Source: Roseateles violae
GTDB taxonomy: Bacteria > Pseudomonadota > Gammaproteobacteria > Burkholderiales > Burkholderiaceae_C
Direction of reading: 5' to 3'
DNA length: 64,000 nt
Assembly: GCF_030410485.1 (NCBI RefSeq)
Contig: NZ_JAUHHC010000003.1
Coordinates: 823,854 to 887,853, forward strand
Under the pieces are notes generated by a model. It was not told where the DNA came from and did no database searches. It saw nothing but the letters and a program-made list of their open reading frames with translations. Each line of letters begins with the position of its first letter. Position 1 is the first letter of the stretch. A program made the translations under genes and the position numbers. Shown here piece by piece: positions 44,578-53,951 of this stretch.

Positions 44578-45324
44578 CTACATCACGTAATTGAGACCCA
44601 GCCGCCCACCGTCGGGATAGATCGTCTGCCCCGTCAGATAGGAGGAATCCTCGGTGGCGAGGAAGACCGCGACCGAGGCCACCTCGTCGGCATCGCCGCA
44701 GCGTCCGAGCGGCGTGCGGGACATGATGCGCTGCTCGGCGACCGGGTCGGACATGATCTTGCGCGCCAGGTCGGTGAGGATGGTGCCCGGGCCGATGCCG
44801 TTGACGCGCACGCCATAGGGTGCCAGCGCCAGCGAAGAGGCCTTGGTCAGCTGGTTCATGCCGCCCTTGGAGACCGCATAGGCCAGCTGGGTCGGAATCG
44901 CCAGGACGGCATTCACCGAGGACATATTGATGATGCAGCCCGAGCGCCGTTCGACCATATGGCGCGCGACCGCCTGGCTCAGGACGAAGGCGGAACGCAG
45001 GTTGATGGCCAGCACCCGGTCGAAATCGTCGACCCGCAGCTCGAGGAAATCGGCACCGTGGACGATGCCGGCATTGTTCACCAGCACATCGAGATGCCCG
45101 AGTTCGGCGATGGCGCTGCTTGCCAGCGCCTGCAGGCGCTGCGCGTCGGCGACATCGACGACCTGGAAGGGGCTGTTCAGCGACGCCGCCGTGTCCTTCA
45201 GCGCCGCCTCGTCGATATCGGCGAGCAGCACCTTCGCGCCTTCGGCCACGAAACGTTGCGCGATCGCCCGGCCTATGCCGCGCGCCGCGCCGGTCACCAG
45301 GGCCGTTCTGTCCTTCATTCTCAT
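44578..45324 (-). CDS. Short-chain dehydrogenase/reductase
   Basis: 248-aa classical SDR. NAD(P) motif TGAARGIG, an Asp after the second strand (LLADIDEAAL) suggesting NAD rather than NADP, NNAG, catalytic Ser in NMSSVNA and YAVSK (Tyr, Lys), and the C-terminal YLTGQTIYPDGG. ATG 45324 or 45318 are both possible. It lies 152 bp upstream of RidA on the same strand and is divergent from the FAD oxidase. Substrate unknown. Confidence 0.88.
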   Translation of the reverse strand: MRMKDRTALVTGAARGIGRAIAQRFVAEGAKVLLADIDEAALKDTAASLNSPFQVVDVADAQRLQALASSAIAELGHLDVLVNNAGIVHGADFLELRVDDFDRVLAINLRSAFVLSQAVARHMVERRSGCIINMSSVNAVLAIPTQLAYAVSKGGMNQLTKASSLALAPYGVRVNGIGPGTILTDLARKIMSDPVAEQRIMSRTPLGRCGDADEVASVAVFLATEDSSYLTGQTIYPDGGRLGLNYVM

Positions 45325-45553
45325 CAGGGCTACTCCAGCAGATGCGAGTCGGGCGTGCCGCCTCGTTCCGAGCATTCTTGTTGCAGCGATGGACCGGCAT
45401 GGATGGTTTACGCACGCTTTTTCATGCGACAGCACGGCGCCTGCTGGGCATGCGGCGCGTGGATCGCGCATATGTTTTCATGCTGCCGACCCAAGGTGCG
45501 CAGGGCCGGCGCGCATAAGCTAGCCCCGCTTCCAAACAATTTGCCTTCTCTAC

Positions 45554-46726
45554 GTGAATACCAAGATCGACGTGGCCATCGTGGGCGGTGGCGTCATGGG
45601 TTGCTCGGTGGCCTACCACCTGAAGAAGCTCGACCCCGGCCTTGCCGTCACCGTGATCGAGCGCGACCCGAGCTACCGGACGGCGTCCTCGGCGCTTTCG
45701 GCGAGTTCGATTCGCCAGCAGTTCTCGGTGCCGATCAACGTCAAGCTCTCGCAATACAGCTTCGACTTCTTTCGCTCGATCGGCCAGCACCTGGGCGTCG
45801 ACGGCGAGGCGGTCAGCATCGATCTCGTCGAGCAGGGCTATCTCTACCTGGTGCCCGCTGCCGGCGTCGAGAACCTGCGCTCGAGCCAGCGCGTGCAGGC
45901 CGAGTGCGGCGCCCGGACGGCCTTGCTGAGCCCCGCCGAGCTGGCGGAGCGCTTCCCCTGGCTCAGCGCGGAGGGCGTGGAGCTCGCCTGCCTGGGGCTG
46001 GCGGGCGAAGGCTGGTTCGATGGTTACAGCCTGCTGCAGGCCTTCCGGCGCAAGGCGCGGGCGCTGGGCGTCGAGTTCCGCACCGGCGAGGTCAGCGGTC
46101 TGGAATTCGCCGGCGCGGGTGCGGCGCTGCAATTGAGCGATGGCACGCGCCTGGCCTGCGCCACCGTGGTCAATGCCGCCGGCCCGCAGGCGGCCCAGGT
46201 GGCCCGGATGGCGGGGCTGGAGATCCCGGTCGCGCCGGAGCGCCACTGCATCTATGTGTTCGAATGCCCGACGCCGATCCCGCAGTGCCCGCTGGTGGTC
46301 GATCCCAGCGGTCTCTATTTCCGGCATGAAGGTTCGCGCTACATCGTCGGACCGCCGCCCGACCCCAACAGCCCGCCGGTGCGCGAGCACCTCGAGGTCG
46401 ACCATCAGGTGTTCGACGACTTCATCTGGCCGACGCTGGCCGCCCGGGTGCCGGCCTTCGAGGCGATCCGCTGCGTGTCGGCCTGGGCCGGCTTCTACGA
46501 GATGAATACCTTCGACCACAACGCCTTGATCGGCAAGGCGCCCGGTTTCGACCACTTCATGCTGATCAACGGCTTCAGCGGGCATGGCATCCAGCAGTCG
46601 CCCGCGGCCGGGTTGGCACTGGCGGAGCTGATCCTGTTCGGTCGCTTCATCACGCTGGATGCCACGCCGCTGGACCCGCGGCGCGTGTTCGAGAACAGGC
46701 CGCTGCGCGAACTCAATGTGATCTGA
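45554..46726 (+). CDS. FAD-dependent amino acid/sarcosine oxidase-type oxidoreductase
   Basis: 390-aa DAAO/glycine-sarcosine oxidase superfamily protein. Dinucleotide motif VAIVGGGVMGCSVAYHL at the N-terminus with the acidic residue in VIERDP, the SASSIRQQFSVPINVKLS stretch as in FOXRED1/sarcosine oxidase relatives, and C-terminal GFSGHGIQQSPAAGLALAELI binding FAD. GTG 45554 is the start. It should oxidise an amine or amino acid to an imine, with the neighbouring RidA then acting on the product. Precise substrate unknown. Confidence 0.83.
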   Translation: MNTKIDVAIVGGGVMGCSVAYHLKKLDPGLAVTVIERDPSYRTASSALSASSIRQQFSVPINVKLSQYSFDFFRSIGQHLGVDGEAVSIDLVEQGYLYLVPAAGVENLRSSQRVQAECGARTALLSPAELAERFPWLSAEGVELACLGLAGEGWFDGYSLLQAFRRKARALGVEFRTGEVSGLEFAGAGAALQLSDGTRLACATVVNAAGPQAAQVARMAGLEIPVAPERHCIYVFECPTPIPQCPLVVDPSGLYFRHEGSRYIVGPPPDPNSPPVREHLEVDHQVFDDFIWPTLAARVPAFEAIRCVSAWAGFYEMNTFDHNALIGKAPGFDHFMLINGFSGHGIQQSPAAGLALAELILFGRFITLDATPLDPRRVFENRPLRELNVI

Positions 46727-46756
46727 GGCCGGCGGTCCCGGCCGGGACCGACCGCT

Positions 46757-49700
46757 TCAGGCCTGGGCGCGCAAGCGCTCGAGCAGGCCGCGCACCTCCT
46801 GCCGCGCGAGCTGCAGCTGGCGCTCGCGCACATGGCCATAGCCGCGGATCTTCTCCGGCGCGCTGGCGATGGCGACGGCCAGCTCGTAGTTGTCGGCCGA
46901 CAGCGTGCCCAGTAGCGAGGCGATCTGGGCCTCGTACTCGGCGATCGCTTCCAGCGCCAGGCGCCGCTCGGCGCCGTGGCGGAACGGGTCCATCCAGCTG
47001 CCGCGCAGGAAGCGCAGGCCTGCGAGCACCCGGAACGCCGGCATCAGCCAGGGTCCGAACTCGCGCTTGACGGGCTTGCCGGCGGCGTCCTTGCGCGAGA
47101 AGGGCCAGGCGCCGATGTGGAAGTGCAGCTTGTAGTCGCCCTCGAAGGTGGCTTCCAGCTCGCGCTTGAACTCGGGCGCCGAGAACAGCCGCGCCACCTC
47201 GAACTCGTCCTTGTAGGCCAGCAGCTTGTAGTAATAGCGGGCCACGGCCTTGCCGAAGCGCTCGCCGCGGCCCAGTCGCCGATCGGCTTCGATGGCGCGT
47301 GCGACGAAGTCGGTATAGCGCCGGGCATAGGCCTCGTTCTGATAGGCCCTCAATTCCTTGCCGAACCGGGCCAGGGTCTCGTCGAGCGAGGCGTCCCGCC
47401 GGGGCAGGATGGCAATTGCTTGCTCGCCCGCCGCCGCGCGGCGAACGGCCGCCAGGTCCACCGCCGCGCGGCGGCCCCAGAGGAAGCTGGTCTTGTTGAA
47501 CTCGACGCTGACGCCATTGAGCTCGATCGCGCGCATCAGCGAGGCATGGGACAGCGGGATCGCGCCCGACTGCCAGGCATAGCCCAGCATGATCATGTTC
47601 AGCGCGATCGCATCGCCCATCAGGCCGTTGGCCAGGCGCAGGGCCTCGACCGATTGCAGCTGGCCGGGCGAGCCACGCTGGCGGATGCGCTGCAGCAGCT
47701 GCTCGGCGTCCTGGCTCCAGTCCGGGTTGCGCGCGAACTCGCTGGTCTGCACCAGGTCGCTGGCGACGAAGACGCGCGTGCGGGCCGAGATGCGGCTGAC
47801 GCCTTCCTCGCTGGCCGTCACCAGCAGATCGCAGCCGACGACGGTATCCGCCTCGGCCGCCGCGATCCGGGCCGCATGCAGCTGGTCCGGCGTCGATGCC
47901 AGCCGGACATGGGACAGGACGGCGCCGTATTTTTGAGCGAGCCCGGTGACGTCGAGGATGGAGCAGGCCAGCTCGTCCATATGCGCCGCCATGCCCAGGA
48001 TCTGCGCGATCGTCACGACGCCGGTGCCGCCGATGCCGGTGACCAGCATCGAGTACTGCCCCTCCAGCGCCCTGCGCTCGGGCTCGGGCGGTTCCGGCCA
48101 GTTCGCCGACGCTCCGCTCGCCGCGCCGGACACCGGCTTGCGCAGGCTGCCGCCATGCACGGTCACGAAGCTGGGGCAGAAGCCCTCGACGCAGGAGAAA
48201 TCCTTGTTGCAGGAGCTCTGGTTGATCTTGCGCTTGCGGCCCAGCGGCGTCTCCAGCGCTTCGATGGACAGGCAGTTCGAGGCCTTGCCGCAGTCGCCGC
48301 AGCCCTCGCAGACGGCCGCATTGATGAAGCTGCGCTTGGGCACATCGGCCCAGCGGCCCTTCTTGCGCAGACGGCGCCGCGCCGTGGCGCAGACCTGGTC
48401 GTAGACGATGACCGACAGGCCGGCCGTCGCGCGGCAGCGCTGCATGACGCTGTCGAGCTGCGCCCGGTCGAGCACCGGCACGTCTTTCGGAAAGCTGCCC
48501 GGCGCGTACTTGGCCACATCGTCGCTCACCACATAGAGCTGCTGCACGCCCTCCGCGCGCAGCTCGGCCACCATCTGCGGCACCGTCAGCTCGCCGTCGA
48601 TCGGCTGGCCGCCGGTCATCGAGACGAAGCCATTGACCAGGATCTTGTAGGTCATCGTGACCTTGGCCGCGATCGCCTGCCGGATCGCCAGGACGCCCGA
48701 GTGGAAGTAGGTGCCGTCGCCCATATTGGCGAACACATGCTGCTCGTTCGTGAACGCCGCCTGTCCGACCCAGTGCATGCCCTCGCCGCCCATCTGCGTG
48801 AACATCGGCGGCGTCTGCTTGTCGCTCAGCGCCACCATGGCGTGACAGCCGATGCCCACCATGCCGCGCGAATCCTCGGGCAGCTTGGTCGAGCGGTTGT
48901 GCGGACAGCCGGAGCAGAAGGCCGGGCTGCGCACCGGCGCGGGTTCGAGCGGCGCGGCCAGGGCCGGCGCCGGCTCGGGCAGCGCGGCGTCCGGGATCAG
49001 GGCCTTGGCGATGCCGGTGAGCGCGCGGGCGATGAGTTCCGGGTTCAGTTCGCCCCAACCGGGCAGGACGGCGGCCCCGCGGTCGGCCGCATAGGGATTC
49101 GCGCCCCAGAACTTGCCGATCACGCGAGGCGTCGCGGGCAGGCGCAGATCGCACAGCAGGGCCTTCAGCTGTTCCTCGACGATGCCGCGCTTCTCCTCGA
49201 CGACGACGATGGTGTCCAGGCCCTGCGCGAATTCGGCGATGAACTGCGGGTCCAGCGGCCAGACCAGGGCCAGCTTGGCCACCCGGATGCCCAGCGCCGC
49301 CCGCTGCGAAGACGACCACTGGAGCCGCTCGAAGGCCTGCAGCAGGTCCTGGTAGGACTTGCCGGCCGAGATGATGCCCAGCCTGGCCGCGGGCAGCTCG
49401 TCGACGATGTAGTTGAGCCGGTTCGCGCGCGCATAGCGCAGGGCCGCGGGCAGGCGCTGCTCGTGCAGGCGCTGCTCGGCCGCCGTCGGCCATTCGCCGA
49501 TGCGGATATGGCGGTCCTCGGCGCCCGGGGTCGGGTCTTGCGGCTCCGGCGGCAGGACCGGCTGCGGCACGGCCGGCGACACCAGCACCGAGCCGCCCCC
49601 TTCGGCGACATCGGCGTGCACCTTGAAGCCGATCGCACAGCCCGAGTAGCGGCTCATTGCGAATCCAAGCAGGCCGAGGTCCAGCAGCTCCTGGGTGTTG

Positions 49701-50233
49701 GACGGGTAGAGCACCGGCATGCCGACGGCAATGAAGATCGGGTCGGAGAAGTTGTGGATGGACGAGGAGCGCAGGCCGTGGTCGTCGCCGGCGATGGCGA
49801 GCACGCCGCCGAACTTGCTCGTTCCGGCCGAGGCCAGGTGGCGCAGGGCGTCGGCGCTGCGGTCGGTGCCGGGGCCCTTGCCGTACCAGATGCCGAACAC
49901 CCCGTCGACCTGGCTGCCCGGCAGCAGGCCGACGTACTGGCTTCCGCAGACCGCCGTCGCCGCGAGCTCCTCGTTCACCCCGGGAACGAAGCGGATGTTG
50001 CTGGCCTCGAGCAGGCTGGCCTGCGACCACAGCTCCATGTCGTACCTGCCGAGCGGCGAGCCGCGGTAGCCCGAGATGAAGCCGCCCGTGTTCAAGCCCG
50101 CCGCCTGATCGCGCGCGCGCTGTTGCAGAGGCAGACGGGTGAGCGCCTGGATGCCGGTCAGGTAGACCCAGCCCTCCCGGCTGCGGTACTTGTCTTCCAG
50201 CGTGACGCTATCGAGGGGCAATGGGGCGTTCAT
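46757..50233 (-). CDS. Indolepyruvate-ferredoxin-oxidoreductase-type 2-oxoacid oxidoreductase (three-domain fusion)
   Basis: 1158-aa enzyme that decarboxylates 2-oxoacids to acyl-CoA. Order: pyrimidine-binding domain of ThDP (GFISGYRGSPLGRYD, NEELAATA), ThDP/Mg domain (CSGCPHNRSTKLP, then GGEGMHWVGQA, MGDGTYFHSG), an Fe-S cysteine region (CEGCGDCGKASNC; CNKDFSCVEGFCP), a gamma domain (VTGIGGTGVVTIAQILGMAAH) and a C-terminal DUF6537-like region. In aerobic Proteobacteria such proteins act on aryl- or branched 2-oxoacids. Start ATG 50233. It is divergent from the mesaconyl-CoA operon with a 251-bp gap, and convergent with the FAD oxidase. Confidence 0.9.
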   Translation of the reverse strand: MNAPLPLDSVTLEDKYRSREGWVYLTGIQALTRLPLQQRARDQAAGLNTGGFISGYRGSPLGRYDMELWSQASLLEASNIRFVPGVNEELAATAVCGSQYVGLLPGSQVDGVFGIWYGKGPGTDRSADALRHLASAGTSKFGGVLAIAGDDHGLRSSSIHNFSDPIFIAVGMPVLYPSNTQELLDLGLLGFAMSRYSGCAIGFKVHADVAEGGGSVLVSPAVPQPVLPPEPQDPTPGAEDRHIRIGEWPTAAEQRLHEQRLPAALRYARANRLNYIVDELPAARLGIISAGKSYQDLLQAFERLQWSSSQRAALGIRVAKLALVWPLDPQFIAEFAQGLDTIVVVEEKRGIVEEQLKALLCDLRLPATPRVIGKFWGANPYAADRGAAVLPGWGELNPELIARALTGIAKALIPDAALPEPAPALAAPLEPAPVRSPAFCSGCPHNRSTKLPEDSRGMVGIGCHAMVALSDKQTPPMFTQMGGEGMHWVGQAAFTNEQHVFANMGDGTYFHSGVLAIRQAIAAKVTMTYKILVNGFVSMTGGQPIDGELTVPQMVAELRAEGVQQLYVVSDDVAKYAPGSFPKDVPVLDRAQLDSVMQRCRATAGLSVIVYDQVCATARRRLRKKGRWADVPKRSFINAAVCEGCGDCGKASNCLSIEALETPLGRKRKINQSSCNKDFSCVEGFCPSFVTVHGGSLRKPVSGAASGASANWPEPPEPERRALEGQYSMLVTGIGGTGVVTIAQILGMAAHMDELACSILDVTGLAQKYGAVLSHVRLASTPDQLHAARIAAAEADTVVGCDLLVTASEEGVSRISARTRVFVASDLVQTSEFARNPDWSQDAEQLLQRIRQRGSPGQLQSVEALRLANGLMGDAIALNMIMLGYAWQSGAIPLSHASLMRAIELNGVSVEFNKTSFLWGRRAAVDLAAVRRAAAGEQAIAILPRRDASLDETLARFGKELRAYQNEAYARRYTDFVARAIEADRRLGRGERFGKAVARYYYKLLAYKDEFEVARLFSAPEFKRELEATFEGDYKLHFHIGAWPFSRKDAAGKPVKREFGPWLMPAFRVLAGLRFLRGSWMDPFRHGAERRLALEAIAEYEAQIASLLGTLSADNYELAVAIASAPEKIRGYGHVRERQLQLARQEVRGLLERLRAQA

Positions 50234-50484
50234 TTGTGGCGTGTAGGTTGGCGCGGCGTCCGGCTCTGCCGGCGATATCGGGCTGAGCCTAGGGCGGCGC
50301 GAGCGGCAAGGCTTATGGCCTCCCACCTGATTTCGATGGGTCTTTGCGATCCGCGGGGCGTTCCGCGCGACATGGGGCGGCGGCCATAAATTTCCGATGA
50401 GCTCGCGTCACCGGGCCGGCGTCGGCATGCCTAAGCTCGGCCGACCGGATAGGCAGAAGCCAGGCCGGATCCCCTGGATGCCCC

Positions 50485-51351
50485 ATGACCGACTCGACCG
50501 ACACGCCAGATCTTTCGATGCTGCGCTCCTTCGTGGGCGCGTCGATGCAATCGACCGACACGATAGACCCCTTCCCCGCCCGGGCCCTGGCCGCGGCGCT
50601 CGGCTGCGACGCGCTGCCCGCCGACGGTGACGCGCTGGGCCCCACCGGGCACTGGCTCTACTTCCATGACACGCCGACGCGCGCCGCCACCGGGGTGGAC
50701 GGCCATCCCTTGCGCGGGGGCTTTCTGCCGCCGGTGCCGCTGCAGCGCCGCATGTGGGCGGCCGGCCGGATCGCCTACGACAGGCCGATCCGCATCGGCC
50801 TGCTGGCCACGCGCCGCTCGACCATCGCCAGCGTCGAGCTCAAGCAGGGACGTGGCGGGCCGCTGGTCTTCGTCGCCGTCGACCATGTCGTCGAGCAAGA
50901 GGGGCAGCGCTGCCTGAGCGAGCGTCAGGACATCGTCTATCTGGATCGTCCCGACCCGTCCTCGCCGCCCCGCGCTGAGGCCGGTCCCGCGCTGCCGGAA
51001 TCGGAATTGCTGCTGTCGCTGAGGCCGGACCCGGTGCTGCTGTTCAGGTATTCGGCGCTGAGCTACAACAGCCATCGCATCCACTACGACCAGGCCTATG
51101 CCACGCAGCAGGAGGGCTATCCCGGTCTGGTCGTCCATGGGCCGCTGCTGGCGACGCTGCTGGCCGACGCCGGCGCCAGGCGCATGGGCGCCCGCCCGAT
51201 CGCGTCCTTCGGCTTCCGCGCGCTGCGGCCTTCCTTCGTGGACGCGATGATCGAACTGCGCGGCCGGCCATCGGACGATGCGATGGCGCTGTGGTCCACC
51301 GATGGGGCGGGGAACATCGCCATGAGCGCCGAGCTGCGGGTGCGTGCATGA
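50485..51351 (+). CDS. meh: MaoC/FAS1-like dehydratase, probable mesaconyl-C4-CoA hydratase
   Basis: 288-aa double hot-dog protein. The second half has the hydratase-2 motif YSALSYNSHRIHYDQAYATQQEGYPGLVVHGPLLATLL (seen as YNSHRIHYD with the catalytic Asp/His and VVHGPL). The N-terminal half is the FAS1-like degenerate fold (LRGGFLPPVPLQRRMWAAG), the layout of mesaconyl-C4-CoA hydratase (Meh), which makes (S)-citramalyl-CoA. Gene neighbours (CitE-type lyase, CaiB-type transferase) support it. First gene of a four-gene operon; ATGA overlap with the next. Confidence 0.8.
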   Translation: MTDSTDTPDLSMLRSFVGASMQSTDTIDPFPARALAAALGCDALPADGDALGPTGHWLYFHDTPTRAATGVDGHPLRGGFLPPVPLQRRMWAAGRIAYDRPIRIGLLATRRSTIASVELKQGRGGPLVFVAVDHVVEQEGQRCLSERQDIVYLDRPDPSSPPRAEAGPALPESELLLSLRPDPVLLFRYSALSYNSHRIHYDQAYATQQEGYPGLVVHGPLLATLLADAGARRMGARPIASFGFRALRPSFVDAMIELRGRPSDDAMALWSTDGAGNIAMSAELRVRA

Positions 51352-52235
51352 AGGCGGCCGCCCCGCCCTCCCCGGCGCGCTGGCGCTCCGCGCTGTTCGT
51401 TCCGGCCGACGCCGACGCGCTGCTCGAGAAGGCCCATGCGCGCGGCGCGGACGCGCTGGTGCTCGATCTGGAGGACGGCGTCGCAGCGGCCGCCAAAGCG
51501 CAGGCCCGCGAGCGCCTGCAGGCGCAGCTCGCCCGGCTGAAAGAAAGGGGGGCCACGGTCCTGGTCCGGATCAATGCGCCGCCGGATGAGATGACGCTCG
51601 ACCTGGCCGCTGCGGTCGCCGAGGGCGTCAGCGCCATCGTCGTGCCCAAGGTTCGCGCCCCCGCCGATATCGACCGCGTGGCCGAAGCGATGCGCCGCGC
51701 CGAGATCGCGCGCGGGCTGCCGCCGGAGGGCTTGCCTATCGTCGCGCTGATCGAGGATGTCTTCGGCCTCGCGCGTCTGGACGAGATCGCGGCCAGCAGC
51801 CCGCGCCTGTGCGCGATGGCGCTGGGCGGCGAGGACTTCAGCGCCTCGATCGGCATCGAGCCCGGCATCGAAGCGCTGACCAGACCCTGCCAGGACCTCG
51901 TCTATGCCTGTGCCCGGTACGGGCTGCAGCCGCTGGGCTTTCCCGGCTCGATCGCCAACTACCGCGACCTCGAGCTGCTGCGATCGCAGCTGGCGCTGGC
52001 GCGCAAGCTGGGTCTGGATGGCGCGTTCTGCATCCATCCGAATCAGGTGGCCCTGCTGAACGAGGCCTTCTCGCCGACGCCGCAGCAGCTGCGTGAGGCC
52101 GCCCGCGTGATCGAAGCCTACCTGGACGGCATGGCCCAGGGCCGGGGCGCGGTCGGCGTCGGCGGCCAGATGATTGACCGGCCGGTGTTCGAACGCGCGC
52201 AGGCGCTTCTGGCCCGCCACCAGCAACACCCTTGA
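51348..52235 (+). CDS. CitE/HpcH-type lyase, probable (S)-citramalyl-CoA lyase
   Basis: 295-aa CitE-like (HpcH/HpaI) aldolase. Features: RSALFVPAD opening, LDLEDGVA, RINAPPDE, VVPKVRAPADI (metal/phosphate side), ALIEDVFGLARLDEIAA with the metal Glu, and ALGGEDFSASIG with the metal Asp. The C-terminal HPNQVALLNEAFSP is the CoA-lid block. Cleavage of citramalyl-CoA to acetyl-CoA and pyruvate is inferred from position between the hydratase and dehydrogenase. Confidence 0.85.
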   Translation: MKAAAPPSPARWRSALFVPADADALLEKAHARGADALVLDLEDGVAAAAKAQARERLQAQLARLKERGATVLVRINAPPDEMTLDLAAAVAEGVSAIVVPKVRAPADIDRVAEAMRRAEIARGLPPEGLPIVALIEDVFGLARLDEIAASSPRLCAMALGGEDFSASIGIEPGIEALTRPCQDLVYACARYGLQPLGFPGSIANYRDLELLRSQLALARKLGLDGAFCIHPNQVALLNEAFSPTPQQLREAARVIEAYLDGMAQGRGAVGVGGQMIDRPVFERAQALLARHQQHP

Positions 52236-52247
52236 ACAAGAGCTGAA

Positions 52248-53951
52248 ATGACGAAACCGAACTGTCTGCGCCTGGCCGCGGACGCCCAGCAAGTGCGGGC
52301 CCATTGGAACGCGGCGAGCGAAATTCAGGACCGGCTGGCCCGCAAGCTGGCGAGCGGCTGCGCGGCGCCCGCCGGCGGCCTGGACCCGAGCCGGCTGGAT
52401 CAATGGCAGCTGCCTCTTTACGAGCTGGCCTGCTGCAGCGCCGATCTGGCCGCGACCCAGGCGGTGCTCGACCGGCTGCCGGCGGCCAAGCCGCTCGACC
52501 AGTGGCTGGGCCTGAGCTTCGCGATCGAAGCGATCACGCAAAGCCTGGCCCGGCTGGAGGCGCTGCTGCTCGAATTCGACGAGCCGATCGCGCCGCTGCA
52601 GCAGCTCGGCGGCGCGCCGGAATGGGTCCGACTGCGCGGCGCCTACCTGGGATCGGCCGCGCTGGCCGAGCTCGGGCAGGCGGTGCTCCAGCTGGAACTC
52701 GATCTGAGCGATCTGGGCATGCCGGTGTCGAGCCCGCACCTGGCCATGGTTCAGGACAGCTTTCGCCGCTTCGCGGCCCAGGAGCTGCGGCCGCTGGCCG
52801 AGGCGATTCATCGGCAGGACCGCACGGTGCCGGAGTCGCTGCTGCAGCCGCTGCGTGAGATGGGCGTGTTCGGCCTGTCGGTCCCGAACCAGTACGGCGG
52901 CTACGGCCAGGAGGGCGAGGAAGGCGCGATCGCCATGCTGCTCGTGACCGAGGCGCTGTCGGAGGCCTCGCTGGCGGCCGGCGGCAGCCTGATCACCCGC
53001 CCCGAGATCCTCGCGCGCGTGCTGATGGCCGGCGGGACCGAGGAACAGAAGCAGCGCTGGCTGCCCGCCATCGCGCAGGGCGAGCCGCTGTGCGCGATCG
53101 CAATCACCGAACCCGATGCCGGCTCGGACGTCGCGGCACTGTCGCTGCGGGCCAGCAAGGTGGCCGGCGGCTGGCTGCTGCAGGGCGCGAAGAGCTGGTG
53201 CACCTTTGCCGGCAAGGCGGGCCTGCTGATGGTGGTCGCGCGCACCGACGCCGACCGCGCCAGCGCGCACCGCGGGCTGAGCGTTTTCCTGGTTGAGAAG
53301 CCCAGCGTCGAAGGACATGCGTTCGAAGTCCGGCAGGACGGCGCCGGCCGCCTGTCGGGGCGCGCCATCCCGACGATCGGCTATCGCGGCATGCATTCCT
53401 TCGAGCTGGCCTTCGATCGCTTCTTTGTGCCCGATTCGCATCTGGTCGGCGGGCCGGCGGGCCTGGGCAAGGGCTTCGCGTTCACGATGACCGGCATGAT
53501 TGGCGGACGCTTGCAGACCGCGGCCCGCGCCTGCGGAGTGATGAAGGCGGCGCTGCAGGCGGCCTGCAGCTATGCGCGCGATCGCAGCGTGTTCGGCGCC
53601 CCGCTGGCGAACTACCCGCTCACGCAGGCCAAGATTGCGCGGATGGCCGCCCGGCTCGCCGCCTGCCGCATCCTGGCCTTCTCCGTGGCGGCGCGCCCGG
53701 GGGCCGAGGGCGATCGCGTCGGCGCCAGCCAGGCCAAGCTGCTGGCCTGTCGTTCGGCCGAGACGGTCACCCGCGAAGCGCTGCAGATCCATGGCGCCAT
53801 GGGCTATGCCGAGGAAAGCGCGGTCAGCCGCTATTTCGTCGACGCTCGCGTGCTGTCCATCTTCGAGGGCGCCGAGGAGACGCTGGCGCTGAAGGTGATC
53901 GCGCGCGGCCTGCTCGAGGCCGCACTGCGCAAGTCGGCGGCCCTGGCATGA
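52248..53951 (+). CDS. mcd: Acyl-CoA dehydrogenase, probable (2S)-methylsuccinyl-CoA dehydrogenase
   Basis: 567-aa flavin acyl-CoA dehydrogenase carrying a ~155-residue N-terminal extension before the usual domain (HLAMVQDSFRRFAAQEL), a hallmark of methylsuccinyl-CoA dehydrogenase (Mcd, about 550 aa), which oxidises methylsuccinyl-CoA to mesaconyl-C1-CoA. Standard blocks: AITEPDAGSDVAAL, TFAGKAGLL, QTAARACGVMKAALQAA, QIHGAMGYAEESAVSRYFVDARVLSIFEGAEE with the catalytic Glu in FEGAEE. Overlaps the next gene by ATGA. Electrons would go to ETF, whose beta subunit gene starts at 63389. Confidence 0.82.
   Translation: MTKPNCLRLAADAQQVRAHWNAASEIQDRLARKLASGCAAPAGGLDPSRLDQWQLPLYELACCSADLAATQAVLDRLPAAKPLDQWLGLSFAIEAITQSLARLEALLLEFDEPIAPLQQLGGAPEWVRLRGAYLGSAALAELGQAVLQLELDLSDLGMPVSSPHLAMVQDSFRRFAAQELRPLAEAIHRQDRTVPESLLQPLREMGVFGLSVPNQYGGYGQEGEEGAIAMLLVTEALSEASLAAGGSLITRPEILARVLMAGGTEEQKQRWLPAIAQGEPLCAIAITEPDAGSDVAALSLRASKVAGGWLLQGAKSWCTFAGKAGLLMVVARTDADRASAHRGLSVFLVEKPSVEGHAFEVRQDGAGRLSGRAIPTIGYRGMHSFELAFDRFFVPDSHLVGGPAGLGKGFAFTMTGMIGGRLQTAARACGVMKAALQAACSYARDRSVFGAPLANYPLTQAKIARMAARLAACRILAFSVAARPGAEGDRVGASQAKLLACRSAETVTREALQIHGAMGYAEESAVSRYFVDARVLSIFEGAEETLALKVIARGLLEAALRKSAALA

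Noticed and set aside
46976..50389. 1137-codon open frame on the plus strand opposite the 2-oxoacid oxidoreductase
   Set aside because: It mirrors the real gene in high-GC DNA, has a His/Gln/Arg-rich composition with no motif, and the minus-strand protein has complete family domains.
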